A DNA stretch of 64,000 nucleotides from Rehmannia glutinosa (taxonomy: Eukaryota; Streptophyta; Magnoliopsida; Lamiales; Orobanchaceae): the NCBI GenBank assembly GCA_016081115.2, contig JABTTQ020001486.1, forward strand, positions 124,001 to 188,000, read 5' to 3'. Every line of letters begins with the position of its first letter. Position 1 is the stretch's first letter. A model generated the notes under the pieces. That model was not told the origin of the DNA. It did not search any database and saw only the letters and a list, made by a program, of their open reading frames with translations. The translations under genes and the position numbers were made by a program. Of this stretch, positions 46,700 to 58,563 are shown in pieces.

Positions 46700-48209
46700 T
46701 AGGCTACTATTTAGTTATCATGTTTGATTTCAAATTCATCATATTCGGAGTTATTTAAAATTATTTCACAAATTCTTCTCTCAAATCCAAATCTTTCAGT
46801 CCAAATCGCAACCCAAGAAAACACATAAAAGAAAATAATAACAAGTGATAATTAAAAAACCCTCCCAGATAGATTCGGACTAATTACAAAAACAACTAAA
46901 GACTTTTGAAAATTGCAAGAAAAACATCTTGAGGTTTTATTTCGTATTACATTTATCACATTCATAAATATTTTTTTTTAATAGAAAAGCCACCCTTGTA
47001 TTTATAGAAATCTTACAACTAGCTCATGATTTTCTTTTAATTATTACAATGAATTAAATCGGATTGGATGGTTCATTCTTGGGGGCATATTAATTAATTT
47101 AGAATAAAAGCATACAAAAACCATCATAGTAAACTATTGCCCTTCAAAACCCTCCTCGTTTCTGATGAAATAAACCCTCCAGTGATCATAACTACGCTCG
47201 ACGACGACCCCCACCCCACCCCCACCCCACCACCATATCATCTGACTTTTATTTCCCTTTATTTGAACCCTCGTTTTGTGATGGAGACACAACGAATCCC
47301 ACCTCTATTTCTCTCTCTCTCCAACACACAACTCAAAAGAGGAAAAAAAAAAGAATGAATGAAAAACAAGACATAATATAAAACACCGGAGAAAGGAATT
47401 TAGAAATGCTTTTGGGTTTTGGGATAACTAACGAGGAAGCTTGTTGGTTACTGACATAAAATGACGTACAAAGCTAGGGCTATATCCTTATCTTTTGATT
47501 TTTCTCTTAAATTCCCTTTACATATTGAAAAGCGCCTTTTCATTGGGTCAATTACAATTTCAACCTCCTACTTTTGGAAATTGTCAAAGCAATATCTTAA
47601 TTCAAGGTTGGATTAATACAATCTTTCATTTTGTTAAGGGTGAATTTTGATTTTCCCCGTTGGTGTCTCGTCTCTCCTCCAAATTAGAATATATGATAAT
47701 TTTTTTTTAATTTTGTCCCTTTTCTCAATTCATCTATAAAAAAATCTTAAAAACTTAAATGAAATTTCAAATATCATCTTATGAAATTATGTAAGGTTAC
47801 ATAAACTATTTTAAATAGGTTTAACCAAGCAACCTATTAATCCATTACAGATAAGGTATTAATGATTTAAAATCAAAATATTTTTACAATATATCTTTTC
47901 GCTCAAAAGAAACAGTTCTTTTTTGGGGTTGGGTTTTAAATAGGGTTGTAAATATTTTTTTGGCATGATAAGTCAAAAAGCAATTACACGTTAATATGCG
48001 ACATGTCACGATACAAACTACAAATTACGTGTCTAACAAAAAAATACAAAAATATAAGGTTATCGTGTCACTAACAGGTAAATGTGTAATTATCATATCA
48101 CAGTCATGCATGTCACCAAGAGATTAACATCTTGTTAGCAAGTTAACATTTTATATGTTTTTTTTTCATGTGTTTACATGAACACGACACAAAATTTTCA
48201 TGTCTTTAT
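46700..48209. other. Intergenic; MITE-like fragments only
   Basis: 46846-47060 resembles the RopGEF-intron MITE family (GATAATTAAAAAACCCTCCC, GACTAATTACAAAAAC). A MITE-like left end TAGGGTTGTAAATATTTT starts at 47947, and its continuation appears after 54873. That would make the whole 48210-54868 block an insertion into it. No gene. Confidence 0.5.
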
Positions 48210-48653
48210 TGTTGAGAAAATCATATCCCACATTTATCTCCTAAAAACAAGCAGAAATAACCGAGAAATAAAATGAAAAATAACAACAATCCACAACACA
48301 AGAATTTACGTGGAAACTCCAAAATCGGAGAAAAACCACGACTCACAAAGAAAGAAATTCCGCTATGTGAAATATTTTTACAATCACACAGACATTCCCT
48401 TTCCCAAGCCCAGTACCCCCACACTCTTACAAACATTTGACTAACTCACACCACTCTCCCAACTCTCCATACTAGAGAATGCAATAAAAGAATTTAACTA
48501 GAGTCAAAACACAAAGGTTAAAGTGTATTTGACTGGTGCAATTAGAACAAAGCCACTTGAGCTTCTTAAATAGCCTTAGGAAGCTCCTCCCATTTATTCC
48601 CAAGCAATATAGGACAAGATCCCACTTCTTCTATTTTTGACACAAAACCAACA

Positions 48654-49449
48654 AACTCCACACTAGCAAAATAAAAGAAGTTATATTGTCTTCATCAACA
48701 ATCACGATTCACAAACCAGAGAACCATCATTTTCAAACCAGAGAATCCTACTCCACCATAGGAGTAGACCACTTAGAATACACCATTCTAAGAATTTCTT
48801 GAGTATATGGCGAAAAACCTGCTGAAATTTGATGCAACTTCCAACTTTTGGCTCTCATGGAAGTTCTTCAGCCATCAACATGGCGCACACTTTGTATCTA
48901 AGCCAAATCGATACCTGTGTGTAAAATCCATCACACACCATGCATCCATGTCAAGCCAATGCACGTGTGAAATTCCACCACACCATGCATCCATAACAAG
49001 CCAATGCGCCCGTATGAAAATTCTTGGAACCGCTAACATAACCGCATCATCTTTCATGACAATTGACATGTCAAAAGTACATGCATTATCTCATTAGAAA
49101 AAAACCTCATTGTCACAATGTTAGCCTGGATTAGGAGCTATTTGCCAGATCAGCTCCACCTCCACTTTGATAGTTCGTCTTCAAAGCCTTGTGTACGTAA
49201 CCAGGATTGTACCATCACATCCTTGACTTATACTTATCATAAGTCAAACTTGATCCTTCCATCAAATTTCTCCACCTGCTTAACCACCCTAGCGTGATGA
49301 ATAACTACCTCAAATGAAACCCCCGCCTCAAAGAGACCCCCGGAAACTACCGCTCAAAAAATCTTTTCTGGTGTGGAAGGTTAGACATTGTTGCAACCAC
49401 AGAGCATACTCAGAAGTTCAAGAGACCCTACCCAAACTCTGATACCACT
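48654..49449 (-). other. Internal region of the TRIM-like element
   Basis: There is no retroviral protein wording on either strand. Short imperfect repeats of CACACCATGCATCCAT and AGCCAATGC occur at 48940-49010. The sequence next to the PBS (GCAACCACAGAGCATACTCAG, about 49390-49410) is close to that next to the PBS of the nested copia (about 54215), which hints at a shared ancestry or capture of the packaging region. Confidence 0.6.
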
Positions 49450-49989
49450 TGTTGGAAAAATCTTTTCCCACATTCATCCCAAAGGGACAAGCATAAATAA
49501 CCAAGAAATAAAATGAAAAATAATAACAATCCACAACAAAAACATTTACGTGGAAAATTCAAAATCGGAGAAAAACCACGACCCACATCGAAAGAAATTT
49601 GACTATATGAAATATTTTTACAATCACATAGACATTTGTTGGAAATTTACCACTCAAAAGACATAATTTTATTGATCACTCAAATATTACAAGACACACC
49701 TCACCACAACTTCACTCAAACTCAAATATTACTTAGAAGCTTTGCTTCTCACTCACTTGTTTTTCTTTCTTAACTTGATACAAAATGAACCAACAACACC
49801 CCCTATTTATACTAAAACTTCATCTAAATCAATGGCTAAGATTGATTCTCACCAACCTTAATCCAATGGTCATCTTTTATTTCCATCTACCACATTCACC
49901 TACCATACCAACAACTTAAAATCAACTACAAAACTCAACTACCACAATTAATTATAAAATAAGTTTATAATTCAACACTCCCTTTAAAC

Positions 49990-52900
49990 TTATTTTATAA
50001 TTCCAAGTGAACTTCTCAATCTTGCAAAGTCTTCATACTTCAATGGCTTGGTAAAGATATCGCCTACTTGATCTTGCGACTTCACGTACTTCACTTGAAT
50101 CTCTTCTCTTGCAATGCATTTCTCGATGTAATGGTATCGAGTATCAATATGCTTGCTCGATTATGAAATCGATTCGCCAAAGCTATTATTTGACTTGTTA
50201 TCAACATAAATCTCTGTTGGATCATCTTGTGACATGCTTAATTCTTTTAACAAATTCTTTAGCCATATTGCATGACTAACACATGATGTAGCCGCCACGC
50301 ACTCGCCTTCACATGTTGAAAGAGTGACTATTGGTTGTTTCTTCGATGCCCAAGTGAAAGCAAGATCTCCCATGAAAATGTGAAGCCGATTGTACTTTTT
50401 CGATCATCAAGTATCTCGGCCCAATCACTATCATCGTATCCAACTAGCTTATAATCATTAGAAACCGAATAAAGCGGACCAAAGTTGATTGTACCTTTTA
50501 GGTAACGAAGAATTCTCTTCGTCGCCTTGAAATGTGTGGTGGTTGGATTTTCCATATGGGCGGCTCACAAGTCCAATGCGTAAAGAATATCAAACCTTGT
50601 ACAAGTTAAGTACCTCAAACATCCAACTAGGCTTTTGAAAAGTGTTGGATCCACTTTATTTGCTTCATCATCCTTGCACAATTTCAATCCACATTCTACT
50701 TTGGTGTGTTTATTGGATTGCAATCATCCATCTTAAACTTCTTCATGATCTCTTTGTGTAGCCTTCTTGTGAGATAAAAATCCCATCATCCTTATGCTTG
50801 ATTTCGATTCCGAGGTAGTGAGCCATCAACCCAATATCAGTCATTTCGAACTCCTTTGTCATTGCCTTCTTGAATTCTTGGAACAAGCCTATATTGTTCC
50901 CCTGTAAAAATCAAATCATCAACGCACAAGAGACAATTAAAACATCACTATCCTTGTTCTTGATGTAATGAGCATGTTCGTAGGGACATTTGGTGAAGCC
51001 TTTCTCTTGCAAGTATTTGTCAATTCTACTATTCCATGCTCTCGGTGCTTGCTTCAATCCGTAGAGAGCTTTCTTTAACTTCAAGACTTTAGCTTCTTGT
51101 CCTTCAACCACATAGCCCATTGGTTGTTCAATGTAGACTTCTTCCTCTAGTACTCCATTAAGAAACGCCGACTTTACATCCATCCGATGTATTTTCCACT
51201 TATTTTGGGCGCCAAAGAAATGATTAGTCTTATGGTTTCTAAACGTGCAACAGAGCAAATACCTCATCATAGTCAATGCCACTCTTTGACTATAACCTTT
51301 ACAACAAGCCTCGCCTTGTACCTTTCAACTTCTCCTTTGGCATTCTTTTTCACCTTGTACACCCATTTTACACCGATTGCTTTATGACCTTTGGGAAGTT
51401 GAGCAAGCTCCCAAGTGTCATTTTTCTTGATGGATTTAATTTCTTCATCCATTGCATCTCCCCATTTCTTATTTTGAGTAGCTTCTTCAAAGTTCATCGC
51501 TCACAATCTGCGAACGGACAAAATAGGGTGAGATTTTCGAGCTTATCGATTACCTCATAGAGCTCTTCCGGACTTCTTGCACGCTCTTCATTTCTCTCAA
51601 CTAGGAAAGATGGTGGTGGTTGTGAAAATGACGGTGATGTTGGTGGTGTAATGGGTTCTTCTCCGATTGCTCAACAATTACTTGTTCATCATCTTCGAAT
51701 TCAGAACGAAGTTGTAATCTTTGGCATGTGTACCCCAATCCCATTCGCTTCTTCATCAAAGATAACATCTCGACTAGTGATTATCTTTCCATTGATGGGG
51801 TTATATAGTTTGTAGCCTTTGGAGTTATTGTCGAGCCGATGAAGATGAACTTCTCACTTTTATCATCCAACTTGCTTCTTTGTTCATCGGTACATGTACA
51901 TGAGCTATGCTTCAAAAACTCTTAAATGAGAAAAACAGGCTTTCTCCCATTCCATGCTTCTTGTGGTGTCTTGCCCCACACGCTTCTTGTTGGTGAGCGA
52001 TTTGACAGATAAACCGCACACGCCACGCCGCCTTTAACTCCTTTGGCATTTTCTTGCTTTTGAGCATACTTGCACTACCATGTTGAGAATGGTTCGATTC
52101 TTTCTTTCTCGCAACTCCATTCTCGTTGGGGGATCGGGAACAGATAAGTGGTCGTCGAATTCCATTTGCTTCACAAAACTCTTGGAATTCCTTCAAGTGA
52201 ATTCTCCTCCTCGATCGTTCTCATGGCTTTAATGTGAAGACCACTTTCTTTCTCCACTGCCGCCTTAAACTTTTGAATGCTTCAAACACTTCGACTTCTC
52301 GCTTCAAGAAATAAACCCAAGTTTTTCTTGAAAAATCATCAATGAATAGTAGAAAGTAATTACTTTTACCGAATGAATTTGGCTTGATAGGACCACAAAC
52401 ATCAGCATGTATGAGCTCAAGTGGCTTTTGGGATCTGGAGTTTGACTCTTTTGGAAAGCTTTGTCGAATTGCTTCCCAAGTAAACATCCTTCACAAAGTC
52501 GATCAGGATGGCTGATACAAGGTAAACCTCTCACCATATTCTTCTTGCATAGTAACTCGAGTCCTCCAAAGTTGAGATGTCCAAATCTTAGATGCCACAA
52601 CCATGATGAATCTTTATAGCACATCTTGAGACACTTTGCTACATCGTTTGAATGTTGAGCGTAAACATTCTATTTCTTGACACGGGTACCCTGGCAATCA
52701 AGTTATTCATATTGTCTCTTATAGAAAGGTTATTGTCTTTCAAATGAATATCATAACCTTTCTCTAAGAGTTGTCCTGCACTCAAAATATTTGTTTTCAT
52801 GGTGGGTACATAATAAACATTAGAAATAAATTGATGCCTCCCATCTTTCAAGCGAATAAGGATTGTACCTTTTCCTTTTACTGCTACTTTAGAATCATCA

Positions 52901-52995
52901 CCGAAAGAGACATTGCCACTTACAGATTCATCAAGTTCTACGAACATTGTTCGTCTCCCACACATATGATTGCTAGCACTGTATTCAGGTACCAT
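49990..52995 (-). pseudogene. Copia pol of the young element, multiply broken
   Basis: The protease site is degraded ([10 protein letters not shown] where LDSGASNHMCG is usual). Next come the pre-integrase zinc site (LRFGHLNFGGLELL, LCEGCLLGKQ), the integrase core (LIHADVCGPIKPNSFGKSNY), and RT ([60 protein letters not shown]). The catalytic YVDD region is out of frame near 50920. RNase H pieces follow (WAEILDDRKST, STCEGECVAATSC, IYVDNKSNN), with the end DIFTKPLKYEDFARLR and a stop at 49990-49992. At least six frame breaks are seen although the LTRs are almost identical. Confidence 0.88.
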
Positions 52996-52999
52996 GTGT

Positions 53000-53996
53000 C
53001 ATCTTGACCTTCACCGTTATCGTTTCGTGCTAGAAGCAAAACATTAGCACCATCTTCTTTTTTTCTTCCACCAAATCGCTCTCTCATTAACTAGAGTATT
53101 GGGATTTCTACAATCTCTGGCGTAATGACCAAACTTTTGATAATTATAACATTGAACTTGAGATTTATCATACCTCGAGTATGAATTTCCTCTTCCACGG
53201 CCTCTTGTGGAACTTTCTCCTTGCATATAGTTGTTGTTGTTGAAATTATTGTTTGAATTCCAACCTCGTCCACGACCTCGACCTCTTCCTTGTCCACGAC
53301 CTCTTCCACGTTGACTTCTATTATTGTGGAAGTTTTCTTCATTCTTGGTTGGCTAGACTTCTGTCTTAAGGAGTTGATCTGCAACACCCTTTTTTTTCTT
53401 CTTTTCTTCATGGGCTTGCAGTGAACCAAGGAGTTGTTCAATTGTCATAGTTTCGAGGTCTTTAGTTTCCTCGATGATAGTTGTAATACTATCAAAATAT
53501 GCATCCAAAGATCGTAAAATTTTCTCCATAATGACTACATCTTCTAGTTTTTCACCATTTCTTTTTAGTTGATTAGAAACGGTTAAAACTCTAGAAAAGT
53601 AATCAGAAACAAGTTCACCTTCTTTCATTTGCAGTGAATCAAACTCTCTTCTCAATGTTTGTAGTCGTACCTTTTTAACTTTCTCTTCTCCCTTGTAAGA
53701 GACTTGGAGTTTATCCCAAACTTGTTTAGCAGAGGTAGCACTTGAGATTTTCTCAAAGCCATCATCATCTAAAGCTTGGTAGACGAGGAAGAGAGCCTTC
53801 TTGTCTTTCTTTCTCGAGTCCTTCAAACTATCCTTTCTCAGAGGATAGTGTTGACTAAATCTTTAGTCTCTTCATAGCCTTTTTCCACGACTTCCCATAC
53901 GTCATGTGCTCCGAGAAGTGCCTTCATTTTGATACTCCAGTTTTCAAAGTCGTTTCCCTTAAGTTGTGGAACTTGGAATGATGCCACACTCGCCAT
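53000..53996 (-). pseudogene. Copia gag of the young element, frameshifted
   Basis: ATG at 53996 (MASVASFQVPQLKGNDFENW), closely related to the gag at 38768 ([19 protein letters not shown]). A shift near 53840 moves the frame to 53353-53826 ([52 protein letters not shown]). The Arg/Gly region is split between frames. The zinc knuckle reads CYNYQKFGHYARDC: the second Cys is Tyr, so zinc binding should fail. Confidence 0.85.
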
Positions 53997-54873
53997 GTGA
54001 ATTGAAGATTCTAACTAACAAATGGACTGAAAAAGAATCTTGGATTTTTTTTTGTTACTTGGTCAACGGTCAACCCTTGGTCAACTCGCAGTCAACTATC
54101 AACTTGACTTGGTCAACTCTATGAGTTAACTCAATACTCTCAACCCGATCTCACTATGTATAAAATCTCAAGAAATTTTTTTTTCTGATGTGGAAGATCA
54201 ATCAAAGCTGCAACCACAGAGAATACTTAGAATTTCACGAGATTTTACAACCGTGGCTCTGATGCCACTTTGTTGGAAATTTACCACTCAAAAGACATAA
54301 TTTTATTGATCACTCAAATATTACAAGACACACCTCACCACAACTTCACTCAAACTCAAATATTACTTAGAAGTTTTGCTTCTCACTCACTTGTTTTTCT
54401 TTCTTAACTTGATACAAAATGAACCAACAACACCCCCTATTTATACTAAAACTTCATCTAAATCAATGGCTAAGATTGATTCTCACCAACCTTAATCCAA
54501 TGGTCATCTTTTATTTCCATCTACCACATTAACCTACCATACCAACAACTTAAAATCAACTACAAAACTCAACTACACAATTAATTATAAAATAAGTTTA
54601 TAATTCAACAACATTCTCTCATCCAACCCCAATACCTCCACACTCTTACAAACCTTTGGTTAACTAACACCTCTCTCCAAACTCTCTATACTAGAGAATA
54701 CAAGAAAATAATTTAATTAGAACCAAAATACAAAAGTTAAATATTGGATTGGTGCAATTAGAACAATGCCACTTGAGATTTTTAAATAGCCCAAGAAAGC
54801 TCCTCTCATTTGTTCCTCAAGCAAAATGGGGTAGGGACCCACTTCATTTTTTTGACACAAAATCAACATTTAT

Positions 54874-55231
54874 TGTCTGGACATAATAAAAATATCAACA
54901 CGATAAGATTAAATACAAACCCATTATTTTCGTACAGTTTGTGTCGTTTTATTGTATTGTATCAAGAATTGTAGCTTCTATTACCATCTACCAAACGAAC
55001 TGTTGTGAAGTGCTTAAAATCCAATTTAATCACCTGTGTCACAACAAATTAAATTAACAATCTTATTAGTGTCTTGTCATGAATCGACATTTGATTGTTA
55101 GCTAACAGAGCCAGAATTTATGCCCTGGGTTTTTATTCATTTTTGCAATGATTAGTGAGATGTCACTGGAACCAATAAATTCTTTTTTGTGTTTTTGAGT
55201 TTTTAGAAAATAAAATCATTCATGTAATCAT
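54874..55231. other. Intergenic; probable right half of a split MITE
   Basis: TGTCTGGACATAATAAAAAT...TGTGTCGTTTTATTGTATTG continues the CACGA/GTGTC composition seen left of the TRIM-like element. A possible end, GAATTGTAGCTTCTA, lies near 54984, but the 8-bp flanks do not match. Confidence 0.4.
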
Positions 55232-55239
55232 GTTGGTAT

Positions 55240-56517
55240 TAGGAGTATGCACGATTCGGTCCGGTTCAAAGATTTAGAAATTTTTAGAACCATCCCAAAG
55301 TTTGGAGATCTCAAAATTTAATCTCTAGAACCGAACCATAAAAGAAAATCTCCGTCCCGAACCGTCTCGAAAGTTCGGGACAGTTCGGGACGGAGATGGT
55401 TCTAATGGAACGAGATGGGAGGATGAGGGACTGTTCAGAGAAACGAAGATTCAGAAATCATTCATAAATAAAACACACAAATAGGTGAAATAAAAAATCA
55501 GTATAAAAATCATTAAACGGTTATCTTTTTAATTTTTTTAGTGTAGTCTCAAAAATATATACTACAACCATTAGTAATACACAAATTTAACTTTTTGATA
55601 TTTCATATTTAACCTATACATAAAATTTCTTTAATACATATTTAAGTGCAAATGTTTTAATATTATAAATCTTTCTTTCATGACATAGAATCATAGACTA
55701 TAATGCATTATTAGTTTAATATCAATTTAACTTTTAAATATATTTTTTTATCTAATTTGATTAAAAGTATGATTTTTATTTTTGGATTTTAACATAATAT
55801 GTTTCAGATATTACATTATTCTTGGCCCATTGCCATGAGCTCTTGACTTATGTAAAGTATAATTTATCAATAACTTTAATAAATTCATATGAAACGAACT
55901 CATTGTCTCAATTTCTTGATTAGATGATTACTCTAGTTTAGTGCAATTTACTAATCATTTAACTAATTTTTATTCAATTAATTTTCTTGATTAGAGGACA
56001 AGTCTAGTTATGATCCTTAATAAGTAAAATATCATCAAATTTAAACATTTTCTACAAATTAAATATGATTTTATTATTTAATTTAGTGGATATATTAAAA
56101 TAAATTTATATGATGGCAACCAAATTTTGATAAATAATTAATATAATGTAATTCTTAGTGGATTAAATTCATATTCAATTATTCATTTGATATATTGATA
56201 AAATATGTCGTATTTTTAATTTGATAATTTTTGGTATTATGTTTTATAAAATATTGAATTTCAAAGGAATGTATAGTTAATTCAATATCAATATATAATA
56301 AAAATATTATATATGTATATATAAAAAGTATTTAAAATCAGTTCTACTTTCGGATATTTGGTTCTGTACGATTGGTATGGTTCTCTCAGACGAATATTTG
56401 AAAAATCTCCGTAATCATACCATGAGAATTTCGGGACTATTCGGTTCGGGAAAAATAAAAAAGTCAACGGATATTTCGGTTTGATTCTTCAATCTCCAAG
56501 TCCCCTACACACGCCTA
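55240..56517. mobile_element. hAT-type non-autonomous element, 1278 bp, perfect 8-bp target duplication
   Basis: The left end is TAGGAGTATGCACGATTCGG and the reversed right end is TAGGCGTGTGTAGGGGAC. GTTGGTAT is duplicated at 55232-55239 and 56518-56525. GTTCGGGAC/TTCGGTTC words lie near both ends and the 850-bp centre is very AT-rich. No transposase frame was found. Confidence 0.88.
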
Positions 56518-56525
56518 GTTGGTAT

Positions 56526-57874
56526 AATCAATGTGGACTAAATTAATATTGTACTATTCATATCAAATATTTCAATCGAGAAATTCTATGTTACCAGTAG
56601 GGTTCGACCCAACTCCATCCATATATTAATATTTGTATTGTTATTTTCCCAAAGATTAAATCAAGTGAAATTTATATGGTTGAGAAGAAAGTTGTTTGCA
56701 GTTAATAGAACACGTGTCAAAAAATGGATATAATTGAATGGAAACTGAATGGGTAGCATCGAATTAATCTTATCAATTGTTTATAGTTGGAAAGCCTCTA
56801 AGAGAGGAGTTTTATATATTCTAAATTGAATATTTCTCCCCATATGCAAGCAAATTTCACTACCAAGTTTCATCTAATGGGAAGAAGCTTCAAAAATTAA
56901 AACAGCCCAAATATTTTTTGAACCCAGTGAAGAGATTTAAAAAAAAAAAAAAAAAAACCATTAGCTAAAGTAATTAAAGTTAAAGATGAAATGGTTTCAA
57001 ATAATAATAACTACTCTCGATTGTTTGCAGTGTTGTCTCATTTCGTTCCCTTTTCCAAGAACCCAAGAAAATAAAAATCCACCCTTTCTGTCGAGTGAAA
57101 TGTCGCACTCATCACACCCACAACCCCACTGTTTTTTCTCCTTAAACTTCTCCTCTCTTAAATTCAATTTTATCCTTTTTGTTTCTGTGTTAGCATTAAC
57201 AACAGTCAACAGTACAAGAAATTCAAACTTGCAGACCAAAACTTTCACAAATATTCAACTTTGGCTTTATTACGGTTAGGTGTGTGCATATATATTCTTC
57301 TGTGTTTCTGTTGTATGTTTACAACTCAATTCATATGTCTCACTCCTTAAATTTATTGACCTACATCTGCCCCCAACCATACCCATTAAATTCACTTAAT
57401 TTCCTCTTTATTCAATTAGTATTCAAAATCTTATTAACAATTACGTGCATACGTGAATCGCAATATGCAAAGCAAGATTTATAATGAAACATTCAAATTG
57501 ACAGTTTGAGAGGTACTATAACAAGATGCTCTACATTTGATAGTTTTCAAATTAAAACTTTTAAATTGATAGATTAAATATAGGTATAATGCAAAAATAT
57601 GGCAAAATCGGTCCTGCAACTTGGCGTGTCAAAACTGGTCAGGTTCGTTTTTAAATTTTGATTAGTCCCTTAGGAATAAAAATTGTTCAATCTTATTCCT
57701 ATTTTTGTCGGAATGTTGTAAATGCACCGAAAATTAATGGCACACTCACACACAAGGTCCAAGAATTTGAGATTTTTGATTTCCGACAATTTCGACCTAG
57801 TAATCCATACAACATTACTGCTGGAATTATCAAACAATATTTCACCTTTTCAGTAGTATGTATTGGCACATCAC
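56526..57874. other. Intergenic, nothing supported
   Basis: An A run of about 19 lies at 56939-56957. The segment near 57590-57660 (GCAAAAATATGGCAAAATCG, GTCCTGCAACTTGG) resembles a common plant dispersed repeat, but no ends were found. Confidence 0.45.
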
Positions 57875-58379
57875 TAGGGCTGCAATCAAACGGAACCGAG
57901 CCGAGCTTTTGAGTGTTTGAGTGTAACTCGTTTATTATCGAGTCGAACTCGAGCCTGAATTTTTCAAACATATTGATGACTCATGAACTTTTTCGAGCCT
58001 AAACGAGCTTAGTAAATATTAATTAAAAATTAAATTATTCTTCAATTTATTATAAAAATAAAAATATTTATATTTAAAATTCATAATATATTTATTAAAA
58101 CTTATAATTTTATTCACAAAAATAAGTTTAATGAAATATTTTTATATTATCTTAAGTAAAAATATGAAAAATTAAAATCAAAATCAAATTATTAGTTTAA
58201 TTTATACGAGCTTACTATCGAGCCTATTCACGAGCTTACTAACGAGCCTGTTCACGAGCTAACGAACCGAATATCTCTAAGTTTGAGTTTGGTTCGTTTA
58301 TTTTAACGAGCCTCATTAAACGAACTCGTGGTTTTCAAAAATTTTAAAAGCCTAATTTTGTTTCTGGTTGCAATTTCTA
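57875..58379. repeat. Possible hAT-type MITE without a readable target duplication
   Basis: The left end TAGGGCTGCAATCAAACGG and the reversed right end TAGAAATTGCAACCAGAAAC are loosely alike. CGAGC/GAGCCT words fill the interior as in the MITE at 43493. The flanks CACATCAC and AACTTGTA do not match. Confidence 0.45.
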
Positions 58380-58398
58380 AACTTGTATAAACGGTAAA

Positions 58399-58458
58399 CC
58401 ACTTGACCCTACAATATAATTGTAGTGGAATCTGTGGGTAGTATGAAAATGTTAATTT

Positions 58459-58501
<43 letters not shown>

Positions 58502-58563
58502 CTGTTGGTTAAAAAGGATACAAAACCAAAACGGGTGAAATCACCTCAAGTTCCGATTCATAA
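58399..58563. repeat. CCACTTGACCCT...GTAGTGG motif split by a (TA)n insert
   Basis: CCACTTGACCCTACAATATA then ATTGTAGTGGAATCTG is followed by about 65 bp with a (TA)n tract (58461-58499). The sequence then picks up again as CTGTTGGTTAAAA, as in the uninterrupted copy at 61523-61569. Confidence 0.65.

Larger units (their letters stand above)
49637..54610 (-). mobile_element. Young Ty1/copia retrotransposon, 4974 bp, perfect 5-bp target duplication
   Basis: The LTRs 49637-49977 (341 bp) and 54271-54610 (340 bp) differ at only about three places: C/T in AGAAGCTTTGC, C/A in ACATTCACC, and one lost base in CTACCACAATT. ACATT is duplicated at 49632-49636 and 54611-54615. The PBS TGGCATCAGAGCCAC (minus strand, 54254-54268) and a purine tract AAGTTTAAAGGGAG next to the left LTR set the orientation. 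It sits inside one LTR of the TRIM-like element. Confidence 0.94.
48210..54868 (-). mobile_element. TRIM-like short LTR element, split by a nested copia; perfect 5-bp target duplication
   Basis: LTR copies are 48210-48653 (444 bp) and 49450-49636 plus 54616-54868 (about 440 bp). They start TGTTGAGAAAATC / TGTTGGAAAAATC and end CCAACA / TCAACA. TTTAT is duplicated at 48205-48209 and 54869-54873. Between the LTRs are only 796 bp with no recognisable gag or pol, so the element is non-autonomous, about 1.7 kb without the nested copia. The PBS on the minus strand, TGGTATCAGAGTTTGG (about 49432-49447), shows leftward transcription. Confidence 0.9.

Noticed and set aside
48807..49097. 96-codon frame inside the TRIM-like element
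   Set aside because: Composed of repeated CACACCATGCATCC words; no gag, pol or other domain wording on either strand.
57875..58379. Firm hAT MITE call
   Set aside because: The ends are only loosely alike and the 8-bp flanks do not match; kept as a low-confidence repeat.
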